Origin: Aralia elata
Lineage: Eukaryota; Streptophyta; Magnoliopsida; Apiales; Araliaceae
NCBI GenBank assembly: GCA_034770075.1
Contig: JAVJAP010000204.1
Span: 744,001 to 808,000 of the forward strand
Direction of reading: 5' to 3'
DNA length: 64,000 nucleotides
In this document: piece after piece, positions 32,893 to 43,408 of the stretch
How positions within the stretch are numbered: position 1 is the stretch's first letter
Layout of the letters: each line of letters begins with the position of its first letter
Position numbers and translations under genes: made by a program
Notes under the pieces: generated by a model
Told to the model about the DNA's origin: nothing
Seen by the model: only the letters and a program-made list of their open reading frames with translations
Database searches by the model: none

Positions 32893-34265
32893 TGATAAGT
32901 GCATAATATTCATTTATTTTCATTCATTTATGTTTAGTTTACTGCATGTTTTATTGTGTATATGCACTTATTAGGTTGTTTATTGATTTCAGGAGGATTC
33001 AGGGTCAAAAGTGGAAAAAGATGAAAAATCGGAGCCAAAACGAGAAAAGTTGAAAATTTGAAAAATAGTGGTTCTCGCCCCGGCGAGAACTTTGTACTGG
33101 AGTTTCTCGCCCCGGCGAGAAACCTTCTGCCCGTTTTCGCCTCGGCTGATCCAGAGCTCGCCCCAGCCCAAAACCTTCTGGTCGTTCTCGCCCCGGCGAG
33201 AAATTCAGTGCAAAAATCCTCGCCCCGGCGGGAGTTCGCCCCGGCGAGAATTCTAGGCATAAAATGCTCGCCCCGGCGAGAATGGCGGAGTTGACCAAGT
33301 TTGACCAGCTTTGACTTTTTATAATTTTTGATGATTTCTACTTCAGATTGGATTCTTAATTCTTAGAGACTTAGGATATTATCTTAGGATTGTAAATAGA
33401 TGTTTTTAATTTATTATTAGAGAGATCTTGACAACTACAATTGTAACCCTAATTGGAGGAGATTGAAGGCATGTCAGGCTAAACTCTTATTTTCAGTTCT
33501 AAGGGATGTTGAACCTTTTTCATAATTAATGGTTTAATCAGGTTTTATTTATTTATTCCTTCTTACATGAGATTTATTCTGATAATCTGACTGAACTGTT
33601 TATATGTTATTGGATTGATTGATTTGATTTCTGCAGGATTAAATTATTTAATTAATATCATCTGCTAGATTAAGATATAGTATTAAGCAAACGATATTGT
33701 ATCTGATCATAAGTAGCAATTGATAGTATCTGATTGTGGACAAGCTTTTGGATATTATTAAGGTTATTAGAAGGCAAGTTAAATAATTCCTGATTGTGTA
33801 ATTGTTTCTTGGAATAACCTAATTCTCTAATTATTCATGCTGCTATTATATTAAATCTAGACTGATAGTTCTAGGTTATATGATAGTTAGGGTCTCTTGA
33901 GGCGATTGTCACATTAGATTTACACATAAGGAGAATTTCGGATAATTAGCGATTGTGGTTATCTAGGGTTATTAATCTCATTGAAGGGTAAATATTATCA
34001 AACTTGACTTTTCCATGATTGTGATGAGGTGATACTGAACTGAAGAACTAAAGCTTTTTATTTATTGATCATTCTTAATTACTTTTGTTAGTTTAGTGAA
34101 TCAAACTCAAAACCCCCCATTAATAGAAATAATATGAATATTAGAATAAGTAAAAGATTAATTCACTTCTCTGTGGGATCGATCCTTGCTTGTCATTATA
34201 CTAAGTTTTGTGCTAGTAGAGTGTTAGTAAGGTATTAATTTTGGAGTGTAAAACGACAACTCCCA
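32893..34265 (+). repeat. 5' LTR of element G, 1373 bp
   Basis: It begins TGATAAGTGC and ends CTCCCA. From 33071 to 33290 it carries six or so copies of a GC-rich palindrome (core CTCGCCCCGGCGAG). The small ORFs read from this block (SPRRE-type text) are artefacts of the repeat. Confidence 0.96.
33071..33290. repeat. Iterated palindrome in the 5' LTR of G
   Basis: GTTCTCGCCCCGGCGAGAAC (33071-33090) is a 9+2+9 palindrome. TTTCTCGCCCCGGCGAGAAA follows (33103-33122), then degenerate copies (about 33137-33170) and further copies at about 33185, 33219, 33236 and 33269. Outer bases change on both sides in the first two copies, so pairing is kept. The 3' LTR copy (41056-41252) lacks one unit. Confidence 0.85.
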
Positions 34266-34270
34266 AATTT

Positions 34271-34286
34271 TGGCGCCGTTGCCGGG
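34271..34286 (+). promoter_or_regulatory. Primer-binding site of element G (tRNA-Asp type)
   Basis: TGGCGCCGTTGCCGGG lies five bases after the 5' LTR. It is the usual tRNA-Asp-complementary site of plant Ty3/gypsy elements. Confidence 0.9.
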
Positions 34287-34348
34287 AAAGTGTTATTTAT
34301 CTTTATTTATTCTTCATTTTATTTTATTTTTGTTTATTATTGTAGTTT

Positions 34349-35449
34349 ATGACACGATCCTCTCAATCCGGTGATTTGAATTTTGATCCAGAAATTGAGA
34401 AAACTGCACGCAGGCTAAGGAAAGAAGCTCGTCAAGTTCGAGGCATCACTGCAGAGTCAGACGAAATTCCATCACCGGGACTCAACATAGCACTTGAATT
34501 ACTGTCAACTACATCATCCACCGATTCAGAGGAGGAAGAAGAAATGGCGGTGCCAAATAACAATAGAACACTTAAAGAATTAGCCACTCCTAATCTCAAT
34601 CAACAACCCTTATGCATTGAATATCCTACATTAACTGCTGCTTTTGAACTTAAATCGGGACTAATTCATCTTTTGCCTACTTTTCGTGGTCTCACAGGTG
34701 AAGATCCGTACAAGCACTTGAAGGAATTCCATGTGGTGTGTTCCACCATGAAGCCACATGGAATAACAGAGGATCAAATCAAGCTAAGGGCATTTCCATT
34801 CTCATTGGGAGATCTAGCGAAGGACTGGTTGTACTATCTTCCTTCAGGGTCAATACAGTCATGGAATGACATGAAAAGGCTGTTCTTGGAGAAGTACTTT
34901 CCTGCTTCAAGAGTTGCCAACATCAGAAAGGAGATATGCGGCATTCGACAGTTCAACGGAGAGACACTGTATGAGTATTGGGAAAGATTTAAAAAACTGT
35001 GTTCCAGTTGTCCTCCCCATCAAATAGACGATCAACACCTGATTCAGTACTTTTATGAGGGATTATTACCAATGGATCGGAGTATGATCGATGCTGCAAG
35101 TGGAGGAGCACTAGTGGATAAGACATCGGAGGCTGCAAGGACTTTAATTGCAAATATGGCTGCTAATTCTCAGCAGTATGGGATAAGGAATGACCGTGCA
35201 CCTGTAAAAGTGAATGAGATTACCACGAGCAATCTTGAACAACAAATTTTTGATTTGACTGCGATGGTTAGACAATTGGCTACAGGAAATACACCAGCAG
35301 CAAAAGTTTGTGGGATTTGTTTAATGGATGGTCATAGTACTGATTCTTGTCCGACATTGCAAGAGGTTGAAATCGCACAGCAAGCTAATGCAGTGGGAAA
35401 TTATCAAGCACAACCTCAGCGAAAGTATGACCCATATTCAAATACTTAA
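34349..35449 (+). CDS. gag: Gag of Athila element G (366 codons, C-terminus cut by frameshift)
   Basis: Gag packages the element RNA into particles. The start MTRSSQSGDLNFDPEIEKTA matches that of element E. Residues about 110-250 form the retrotransposon Gag domain (FPFSLGDLAKDWLYYLPSGS, YFPASRVANIRKEICGIRQF, YEYWERFKKLCSSCP, FYEGLLPMDRSMIDAASGG). A CX2CX4HX4C zinc knuckle is seen near residue 325 (CGICLMDGHSTDSC). The frame ends at TAA 35447-35449, where a one-base loss, seen by comparison with element E, puts the following gag-pol sequence (from 35450) in another frame. Athila Gag is normally continuous with Pol, so this is a lesion. Confidence 0.88.
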   Translation: MTRSSQSGDLNFDPEIEKTARRLRKEARQVRGITAESDEIPSPGLNIALELLSTTSSTDSEEEEEMAVPNNNRTLKELATPNLNQQPLCIEYPTLTAAFELKSGLIHLLPTFRGLTGEDPYKHLKEFHVVCSTMKPHGITEDQIKLRAFPFSLGDLAKDWLYYLPSGSIQSWNDMKRLFLEKYFPASRVANIRKEICGIRQFNGETLYEYWERFKKLCSSCPPHQIDDQHLIQYFYEGLLPMDRSMIDAASGGALVDKTSEAARTLIANMAANSQQYGIRNDRAPVKVNEITTSNLEQQIFDLTAMVRQLATGNTPAAKVCGICLMDGHSTDSCPTLQEVEIAQQANAVGNYQAQPQRKYDPYSNT

Positions 35450-35511
35450 ATCCAGGATGGAGGGATCACCCTAACCTTAGTTACGGAGGAAATAGGCCAC
35501 CAGCGCAAAGC

Positions 35512-37098
35512 ATGTATCCGATTAGACAACAAGGTTTCCCACAAGGCTCTCAACCAGCTCCACATCAATATCAACCTAGACAGGCAGCTCCTGCAAATTC
35601 TGGAACATCTTTGGAAGACATGTTCAAGGCATTCATGAGTCAGACACAGCAGTTCCAGCAGGAAACGAAAAATTCTGTTCAAGACTTGAGAAATCAGATA
35701 GGTCAACATGCCACCACAGTGGGGAGGTTGGATGCTCAGGGTTCAGGAAAGTTGCCCTCCCAAACAGTTGTCAATCCAAGGGAGAATGCTAGTGCAATTA
35801 CACTAAGAAGTGGAAAAGAGTTGGAAGTACCCAAAACAGTGACGAAAATTGAAAAGGAGAAGGCTAGTGATGAGATAGAGACACCGAGGGAAGCTATTAC
35901 CCCATCTACTTCAGTTAAGACCCCACCGTTGCCGTTTCCACCTAGAACACACAAGACTTCAAAGAAAGAGGAAAAGGATAAGGAAATCTTGGAAACCTTC
36001 AGGAAGGTAGAAGTCAATATTCCTCTTTTGGAGGCTATCAAACAAGTGCCCAGGTATGCAAAGTTTTTGAAAGAATTGTGCACTAACAAAAGAAAATTGA
36101 AAGATGATGAAAAAGTCACTGTAGGAGAGAATGTGTCAGCAGTGCTTCAAAGAAAAATGCCTCCTAAATGTAAAGATCCAGGAATGTTTACAATCCCATG
36201 CAGAATAGGTAATACCAGATTTGAGAAAGCCATGCTAGATTTAGGAGCGTCAATAAATGTCATGCCATTATCTGTATTTCCTTCTTTAAATCTAGGACCT
36301 TTGAAACAAACTGGTGTTATCATTCAACTTGTTGATCGTACTAACACTTACCCTCAAGGGGTAATTGAAGATGTATTAGTGCAGGTGAATCAGTTAATAT
36401 TTCCTGCAGATTTTTACATTGTGGATATGGAAGATGACAGATCTCCAAATCCCTCGTACATCTTGCTAGGAAGGCCATTCTTGAAAACAGCAAGGACAAT
36501 GATCGATGTGCACAATGGGACCTTGACCATGGAATTTGATGGAGAGAAAATTCAGTTCAATATATATGACGCCATGAGGTACCCTAGTGATGTTGATCAT
36601 GTTTTTGCCATTGACATCATTGATTCTATAGTGCAGGGATCTTTTGAACAAGACCACAGGGAAAGCTTGGAGATGGCTATTGCTAACAACTTGGACATGG
36701 ATAAAGAGGAAGAATTTGACCAGAATCAGGAATTGAAGGAAGTTGTGGCTGCATTGCACTCTTTACCAAAATTCACAGATAAATATGCAGTTCAATCAAT
36801 TCAATTGCCTGTTTCTCATAAAAAACTGTTACCATCTGTGGAGCAAGCTCCAATCTTAGAATTGAAACCTTTACCTGCTCACTTGAAATATGCATATTTA
36901 GGGACTAATGAAACTTTACCTGTAATTATTGCTAGTAATCTAACCAAAGTGCAGGAAGAAAAATTGTTGAGAGTCCTAAGGGACCATGTCACAGTGTTTG
37001 GTTGGACGATAGCAGATATCAAAGGTATAAGCCCCGCGATGTGCATGCATAGGATTCTTTTGGATGATGGAGCAAAGCCCATGAGAGAAGCACAGTGA
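35512..37098 (+). pseudogene. pol: Gag-Pol linker and aspartic protease of element G
   Basis: Open frame of 528 codons from the first methionine. The real frame continues from gag across the one-base shift near 35448. Residues 1-200 are a glutamine- and lysine-rich linker (LEDMFKAFMSQTQQFQQET, NPRENASAITLRSGKEL, IPLLEAIKQVPRYAKFLKEL). The protease is at about 225-340: FTIPCRIGNTRFEKAMLDLG with active site DLGAS, then NVMPLSVF, and ILLGRPFLKTARTMID. The last 170 residues lead to the reverse transcriptase (TVFGWTIADIKGISPAMCMH). An in-frame TGA at 37096-37098 cuts it from the downstream ORF, which is in the same frame. Confidence 0.88.
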
Positions 37099-37113
37099 AG
37101 ATTAAATCCACCC

Positions 37114-39753
37114 ATGATGGAGGTAGTCAAGAAAGAGGTGATTAAATTGCTTGATGCAGGCATAATCTACCCCATTTCAGACAGTCAGTGGGTGAGTCTG
37201 GTACAGGTAGTTCCAAAGAAGTCTGGAATAACTATCATCACGAATGACAATAATGAGTTGGTGCCCACACGGATACAAACAGGATGGAGAGTGTGTATTG
37301 ACTACAGGAAATTAAATGTTGTAACTCGGAAAGACCACTTTCCTCTTCCTTTTATTGATCAAATGCTAGAACGATTAGCGGGGCATACTTATTATTGCTT
37401 TCTAGATGGTTTTTCAGGTTATAATCAGATCGTGATTGCACCCGAAGACCAGGAAAAGACCACATTCACGTGTCCATTTGGTACTTTTGCATACCGGAGG
37501 ATGTCGTTTGGACTTTGCAATGCACCAGGTACTTTCCAGCGATGCATGGTAAGCATTTTTTCTGATCTTTTGGAAAATTGCATCGAGGTCTTTATGGATG
37601 ATTTCACAGTACATGGTGATTCTTTGGATTTGTGCTTGGAAAATCTAACTCGTGTGCTAGATAGATGCTTGGAGACTAACCTTGTTCTTAATTGGGAAAA
37701 GTGTCATTTTATGGTAGAACAGGGTATAGTGCTTGGTCATGTTGTGTCAGCTAAAGGTTTAGAGGTTGATAAAGCTAAGATAGATATTGTGTCTGCTTTG
37801 CCTTACCCCGCCAGTGTGCGGGAGATTCGCTCTTTTCTTGGACATGCAGGTTTCTATCGGAGATTTATCAAAGACTTTGCCAAAATAGCTCTGCCATTAT
37901 GTAAGTTGCTACAAAAAGATGTGGAATTCCAGTTCGATGATGCGTGCAAGCAGGCATTTGACATGTTGAAGAGCCTATTGACCTCCGCACATGTGATACA
38001 ACCGCCAAATTGGAATCTTCCCTTTGAAATAATGTGTGATGCAAGCAATTATGCAGTCGGAGCTGTTTTGGGCCAAAGAGTTGACAAAGTTGTCCATGCC
38101 ATCTATTATGCCTCTAGAACATTGAATGCAACTCAGATTAACTACTCGACAACAGAAAAAGAACTTTTGTCTGTTGTTTTTGCTTTAGATAAATTTCGAT
38201 CTTATTTGCTTGGAACTAAAGTTGTAGTTTACTCTGACCATGCAGCTCTCAGGTATTTGTTAACCAAGAAGGACTCTAAACCCAGGATTATCAGATGGAT
38301 TCTGTTGTTGCAGGAATTTGACTTGGAAATCAAGGATAAGAAGGGAGCGGATAACTTGGTAGCAGATCACTTGAGTAGACTGGTGAGAGATGAGGAGGCA
38401 CTACCATTATATGATTCCTTTCCGGATGAGCATCTCTTTTCTATTCAGGAGGAATTGCCTTGGTATGCTAATATTGTTAATTATTTAGCAAGTGCGTATA
38501 TTCCCAATGAATTTTCTAAAAACCAAAAGGATAAGCTTAGGAGTGATGCTAGACATTATGTTTGGGATGATCCATATCTGTGGAAATTTTGTGCTAATCA
38601 GATAATCCGTAGATGTGTGCCTAATACCGAAACATTGTCTATTTTAACTTTTTGCCATTCCTATGCTTGTGGAGGTCATTTTGGACCCAAACGGACGGCT
38701 CATAAGGTTTTAGAAAGTGGTTTTTATTGGCCAACAATTTTTAAAGACTCATATCTATTTTGTAAATCATGCGAGAATTGTCAACGAACAGGTAATCTAT
38801 CACATAGAAATCAAATGCCACAAACTCCCATTTTAATTGTTGAAATTTTTGATGTTTGGGGTATTGATTTTATGGGACCTTTTCCTGTTTCTCATGGTAA
38901 TATTTACATTCTCTTGGCTGTTGACTATGTTTCTAAATGGGTGGAAGCTAAAGCCACCAGGACTGATGATTCTAAAGTTGTTGCAGATTTTGTCAAAACT
39001 AACATATTTGTCAGATTTGGAACTCCTAGAGCTATCATTAGCGATAGAGGAACTCACTTTTGCAACAGGATGCTAGCAACACTTTTCAGGAAATACAATG
39101 TTTTGCATAAGATTTCTACATCTTATCATCCGCAAAGCAATGGTCAGGCTGAAGTATCCAACCGTGAGGTGAAATCCATTTTGGAGAAGGTCATCACGCC
39201 AAGCAGAAAAGATTGGAGTCTGCGGTTAGAAGATTCATTGTGGGCATATAGAACTGCGTACAAAACCCCTATTGGTATGTCTCCGTACAGATTGGTTTTT
39301 GGGAAGCCATGTCATTTACCCGTGGAATTAGAACATAGCGCTTTTTGGGCGATCAAGCAATGTAATATGAGTTTGGATGACGCGGGAATGCATAGGAAGT
39401 TCCAGCTACAAGAACTCGAAGAGATGAGGACTGAAGCATATGAGAGTTCTAGACTTTACAAGAATAAGACAAAGGCCTTCCATGACAAGCAGATTTCGAG
39501 GAAAGATTTCACCGTTGGACAACAAGTTCTCCTATTCAATTCGAGGCTGAAGTTATTTCTAGGTAAGTTGCGCTCTCGTTGGGAAGGTCCATTTGTTATT
39601 ACTAATGTGTTCTCTCATGGTGCTATAGATATACAGAATCCAAAGACAGGGAAAGTATTCAAGGTCAATGGACATAGGCTGAAACCTTTCCGTGAAGGAT
39701 TTTCAATGGAGAGTGTGGAGATGATAGACTTAGTGGATCCGAGCTATGAATGA
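37114..39753 (+). pseudogene. pol: Reverse transcriptase, RNase H and integrase of element G
   Basis: 879 codons open from the first methionine after the TGA at 37096, in the same frame as the protease ORF. Reverse transcriptase: WRVCIDYRKLNVVTRKDHFP, FLDGFSGYNQI, MSFGLCNAPGTFQRCM and catalytic box VFMDDF near residue 160. RNase H: MCDASNYAVGAVLGQ, TTEKELLSVVFALDKFR, VYSDHAALRYLL. Integrase: zinc domain (HSYACGGHFGP, CKSCENCQ), core aspartates in LAVDYVSKWVEA and IISDRGTHFCN, glutamate in QSNGQAEVSNREVK. The C-terminus has RWEGPFVI, a GPF/Y-type module, and no chromodomain. All catalytic residues I looked for are present, so only the upstream stop and shift prevent a full polyprotein. Confidence 0.93.
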
Positions 39754-40360
39754 TTGAGGAGAATTGATGTCGGGCTAACGACGTTAACCAAATGCGCTAC
39801 TTGGGAGGCAACCCAAGATTTCATATTTGCTTTTCTATCCCTTTTTACTTCTTAGTTTTAGTTGCATTTTATTTAGTTATCTCGTCTTTTGCATGATTGT
39901 CTTACATTGGGGACAATGTAAGGTTTGAGTGTGGGAGAGGGGTTTAGGTTTAGGGGTTTAGGTTTAGGTTAGTTTAAGAATCTGAGTTGTTTTGAAAAAA
40001 ATCTTGAAAATTTTTGTGTTTGGTCAAGTTTTCAAAGGTTTTTGGTTTTAGAATGAAGATTGATGCCATTGATTGAATTTGTTTGATGCTAAATTAATTG
40101 ATAAATGATGATAATGAAGTTAGGACCCATAGTTGACAGATTTGAATTGAGTTGGTATTGCATGAGTACTTGAGTATGAGATGCATGTTTACTTGACTTA
40201 TTTATTTGTGGAGTTGACTTTGTGCACTGATTTCATGATTTAGAACTGTTTAACTGCTTATCTTGTTTCCAGGACCATGTGAAGACAAAGTTGGGAATTT
40301 GAAAGAATTGAAAAGAATTGAGAGTAAAACCTGAAAAATTGTCTCAAAAGAAAAACATGT

Positions 40361-40526
40361 GGTGGGTTGAGATGGAGCGTAAAACGCACTCACCCATAAA
40401 CACATGCAACGAGATGGAGCATAAAACGCACTCGTTGGTGAGAAGAAAAGTGAGATGGAGCATAAAATGCACTCACTTAAGAAAAGAATGAGAAGAGGTG
40501 AAATGGAGCATAAAATGCATTCACCT
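40361..40526 (+). other. Four tandem stem-loops with constant loop and covarying stems
   Basis: The loop is ATGGAGCRTAAAAYGCA (17 nt) in all four. The stems are: unit 1 (about 40364-40395) GGGTTGAG with CTCACCC, one bulged T; unit 2 (40407-40437) CAACGAG with CTCGTTG; unit 3 (40448-40478) AAGTGAG with CTCACTT; unit 4 (40496-40526) AGGTGAA with TTCACCT. Units 2-4 are perfect 7-bp stems of different sequence. Inside the loop a small hairpin also covaries: GCGT-AAA-ACGC in unit 1, GCAT-AAA-ATGC in units 3 and 4. It is on the sense strand of the element RNA. Confidence 0.85.
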
Positions 40527-40862
40527 GAATGAAAAAAATGGATAGCAGAAAGAAAAGAGAAAAAAACATGTTCTGGTTTTGAGTCAGTGTGCACGGTTGT
40601 TGTTCCATATGACCTGAGTTGAGTATCTGTGTTAATCATAGGAGATGCATATGTAGTTTCAATTTGATTTAGAGATGTTCAGTGGGGAATGATGGGATTA
40701 TTGTTATGAGTTGATTGATGAGGTATTGATCAAATTTCTGTTGATTGGTGTTAGTATTCATAGATGCTAATTGAATTTGAACCTTAGGAAGTTTGGTTGA
40801 ATAGAATTCTAATGACTTCAATATAACTTTTGTTTTAGTTTACACGAGGACGTGTAAAGACT

Positions 40863-40877
40863 AAGTGTGGGGGAATT
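40863..40877 (+). promoter_or_regulatory. Polypurine tract of element G
   Basis: AAGTGTGGGGGAATT adjoins the 3' LTR start at 40878. It is the expected primer for plus-strand cDNA. Confidence 0.85.
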
Positions 40878-42234
40878 TGATAAGTGCATAATATTCATTT
40901 ATTTTCATTCCTTTATGTTTAGTTTACTGCATGTTTTATTGTGTATATGCACTTATTAGGTTGTTTATTGATTTCAGGAGGATTCAGGGTCAAAAGTGGA
41001 AAAAGATGGAAAATCGGAGCCAAAACGAGAAAAGTTGAAAATTTGAAAAATTGTGGTTCTCGCCCCGGCGAGAACTTTGTACTGGAGTTTCTCGCCCCGG
41101 CGAGAAACCTTCTGCCCGTTTTTGCCTCGGCTGATCCAGAGCTCGCCCCAGCCCAAAACCTTCTGGTCGTTCTCGCCCCGGCGAGAAATTCAGTGCAAGA
41201 ATCCTCGCCCCGGCGAGAAATCTAGGCATAAAATGCTAGCCCCGGCGAGAATGGCGGAGTTGACCAAGTTTGACCAGCTTTGACTTTTTGTAATTTTTGA
41301 GGATTTCTACTTCAGATTGGATTCTTAATTCTTAGAGACTTAGGATATTATCTTAGGACTATAAATAGATGTTTTTAATTTATTATTAGAGAGATCTTGA
41401 CAACTACAATTGTAACCCTAATTGGAGGAGATTGAAGGCATGTCAGGCTAAACTCTTATTTTCAGTTCTAAGGGATGTTGAACCTTTTTCATAATTAATG
41501 GTTTAATCAGGTTTTATTTATTTATTCCTTCTTACATGAGATTTATTCTGATAATCTGACTGAACTGTTTATATATTATTGGATTGATTGATTTGATTTC
41601 TGCAGGATTAAATTAATTAATTAATATCATCTGCTAGATTAAGATATAGTATTAAGCAAACGATATTGTATCTGATCATAAGTAGCAATTGATAGTATCT
41701 GATTGTGGACAAGCTTTTGGATATTATTAAGGTTATTAGAAGGCAAGTTAAATAATTCCTGATTGTGTAATTGTTGCTTGGAATAACCTAATTCTCTAAT
41801 TATTCATGCTGCTATTATATTAAATCTAGACTGATAGTTCTAGGTTATATGATAGTTAGGGTCTCTTGAGGCGATTGTCACATTAGATTTACACATAAGG
41901 AGAATTTCGGATAATTAGCGATTGCGGTTATCTAGGGTTATTAATCTCATTGAAGGGTAAATATTATCAAACTTGACTTTTCCATGATTGTGATGAGGTG
42001 ATACTGAACTGAAGAACTGAAGCTTTTTATTTATTGATTATTCTTAATTACTTTTGTTAGTTTAGTGAATCAAACTCAAAACCCCCCATTAATAGAAATA
42101 ATAGGAATATTAGAATAAGTAAAAGATTAATTCACTTCTCTGTGGGATCGATCCTTGCTTGTCATTATACTAAGTTTTGTGCTAGTAGAGTATTAGTAAG
42201 GTATTAATTTTGGAGTGTAAAACGACAGCTCCCA
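40878..42234 (+). repeat. 3' LTR of element G, 1357 bp
   Basis: It is a copy of 32893-34265 with about 20 substitutions and one fewer palindrome unit (16 bp), followed by the target duplication TAAGT. Confidence 0.96.
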
Positions 42235-42239
42235 TAAGT

Positions 42240-43308
42240 CTAAGTTCATTATGCTAGTCCCTTTACAAAAATTTTGTTTTGGACTATTCAAAACAACTGC
42301 AGCAACGTGCTCTACACACTGGACCAAAATAATGCAATCTTTGGTGTTTTCAGGGTGCCGATCTTTAGATTATTTTGCCATCAAAAGGGGAAGGTGGTAA
42401 TAAAAGGTTAATTAAGTAGAGCAAAAAAAGAAACTCCAAACCTCAGGTATTGAGAGTCCCAAATGACATTTTCTTTATATTCTCTCAATACTTTTTTTTA
42501 ATAAAAAAAAATCATAATATATAAAAATAAATATTAACTTTTAATTATAAAATAATTTAAAACCATGATCGGGAACAAATTAGGTCATGTCCAACAATTA
42601 CAAAAGGAGGTTCAAATCCTCGAAAGAGAAAAACAATATAAGTTTTGTCTTTTATAGTGGATATCAAAAAACAAAAAGTTTGGGTGATGATGGGGAACCT
42701 GTGAGTTCTTCTGTGATTGACCTAAACAAAGCAAGTCATAAAGTTTCATGATCATCTCCACTGTTGTTGTTTTCCGTTATAGAAATCTCGATTTATACAC
42801 AACTAGACTTGTTCAATGGAAGTATTCTATTTCCTAAGAGGTTACTAATTTCTAAAGATTAAACAGATGAAACTCAACAACCAGAAATATGTTCTTTCCC
42901 CACATACCCAGGAAACACAAATAGAAAAGCTGTGTTATCATTCCTAAATCCTTTTAGAAAAATGATATATCTTGCAACAAAATTTTTTGACTTTTGTTGC
43001 AAGTGGACACATCAGATTATCCAAATATCTGCACTTATTTTCATAATGTACCATTGTATCTGACGCAAAAATCATAATATATTGTCGTAAGATATAGCAG
43101 GACTCATCCTCTTAATTATAACAAGGAACTAATTAATATCTAAAATCAGAACTTTGTAAAAAAAGCAAGCCAAGTATGAGATCTATAATATCTTGTTAAT
43201 AGGGAATTTCACAATGTGACAATGCCATGGCAACTGACTTTATTAAGAGGTACTATCAGCACTAGTACATAAAACTTAGTAGTATATGAACCAACAAAAC
43301 TAGTACTC
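42240..43308. other. Intergenic sequence between elements G and H
   Basis: AT-rich host sequence without a gene or clear repeat that I can recognise. Confidence 0.5.
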
Positions 43309-43408
43309 CCCCTTGTTTCAAAAAAACAATCTCCTTTGTCAATTTTTTTGTTTCACCAAAAATTAATAGTACTAAATGAGTTTGCCATCATTATTTTATT
43401 ATCATGTC
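43309..43408. mobile_element. Possible half of a Stowaway-like MITE
   Basis: TACTCCCCCTTGTTTCAAAA resembles the CTCCCTCCGT-type end of Stowaway MITEs, next to a TA. The other end is not seen; the copia LTR at 43409 may have cut it. Confidence 0.35.

Larger units (their letters stand above)
39754..40877 (+). other. 3' untranslated region of element G
   Basis: 1.1 kb without an ORF worth calling and no envelope-like gene. Landmarks: GTCGGGCTAACGACGTTAA directly after pol, a GGAGGCAACCCAAG word, ACATTGGGGACAATGT at about 39905, a telomere-like GGGTTTAGGTTTAGG run at 39940-39965, the four stem-loops at 40361-40526, and the plus-strand primer AAGTGTGGGGGAATT just before the LTR. Confidence 0.85.
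32893..42234 (+). mobile_element. Element G: complete Athila-lineage Ty3/gypsy retrotransposon
   Basis: LTRs lie at 32893-34265 and 40878-42234, with a perfect target duplication TAAGT (32888-32892, 42235-42239). The order is LTR, tRNA-Asp primer site, gag, protease, reverse transcriptase, RNase H, integrase, about 1.1 kb of 3' untranslated sequence, purine tract, LTR. The gag (YEYWERFKKLC, DAASGGALVDKT) and polymerase text are of the Athila type. No envelope-like ORF is present. About 20 substitutions and one 16-bp length difference separate the LTRs by hand count (roughly 1.5%), so the insertion is recent. Only one frameshift and one nonsense codon break gag-pol. Confidence 0.96.

Noticed and set aside
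33005..33298. Overlapping ORFs with SPRRE or SPGRE-type repeated text on both strands (also 40941-41283)
   Set aside because: They are read from the GC-rich palindrome array within the LTRs of G, on both strands and in several frames, as expected of a palindrome and not of a gene.
39940..39965. GGGTTTAGGTTTAGG run resembling plant telomere repeats
   Set aside because: It has only three or four units within the 3' UTR of G, so it is more likely a chance simple repeat than an interstitial telomere.
40361..40526. Regularly spaced repeats that could look like a CRISPR array
   Set aside because: The conserved part is a 17-nt hairpin loop and the variable parts are paired stems, in a plant retrotransposon; there are no cas genes.
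39754..40877. Possible envelope-like gene between pol and the 3' LTR of G, as in some Athila elements
   Set aside because: No ORF of useful length on the sense strand; the space is only 1.1 kb and holds the stem-loops and the purine tract. The 129-codon minus-strand ORF at 40250 is a shadow of the stem-loop repeats.
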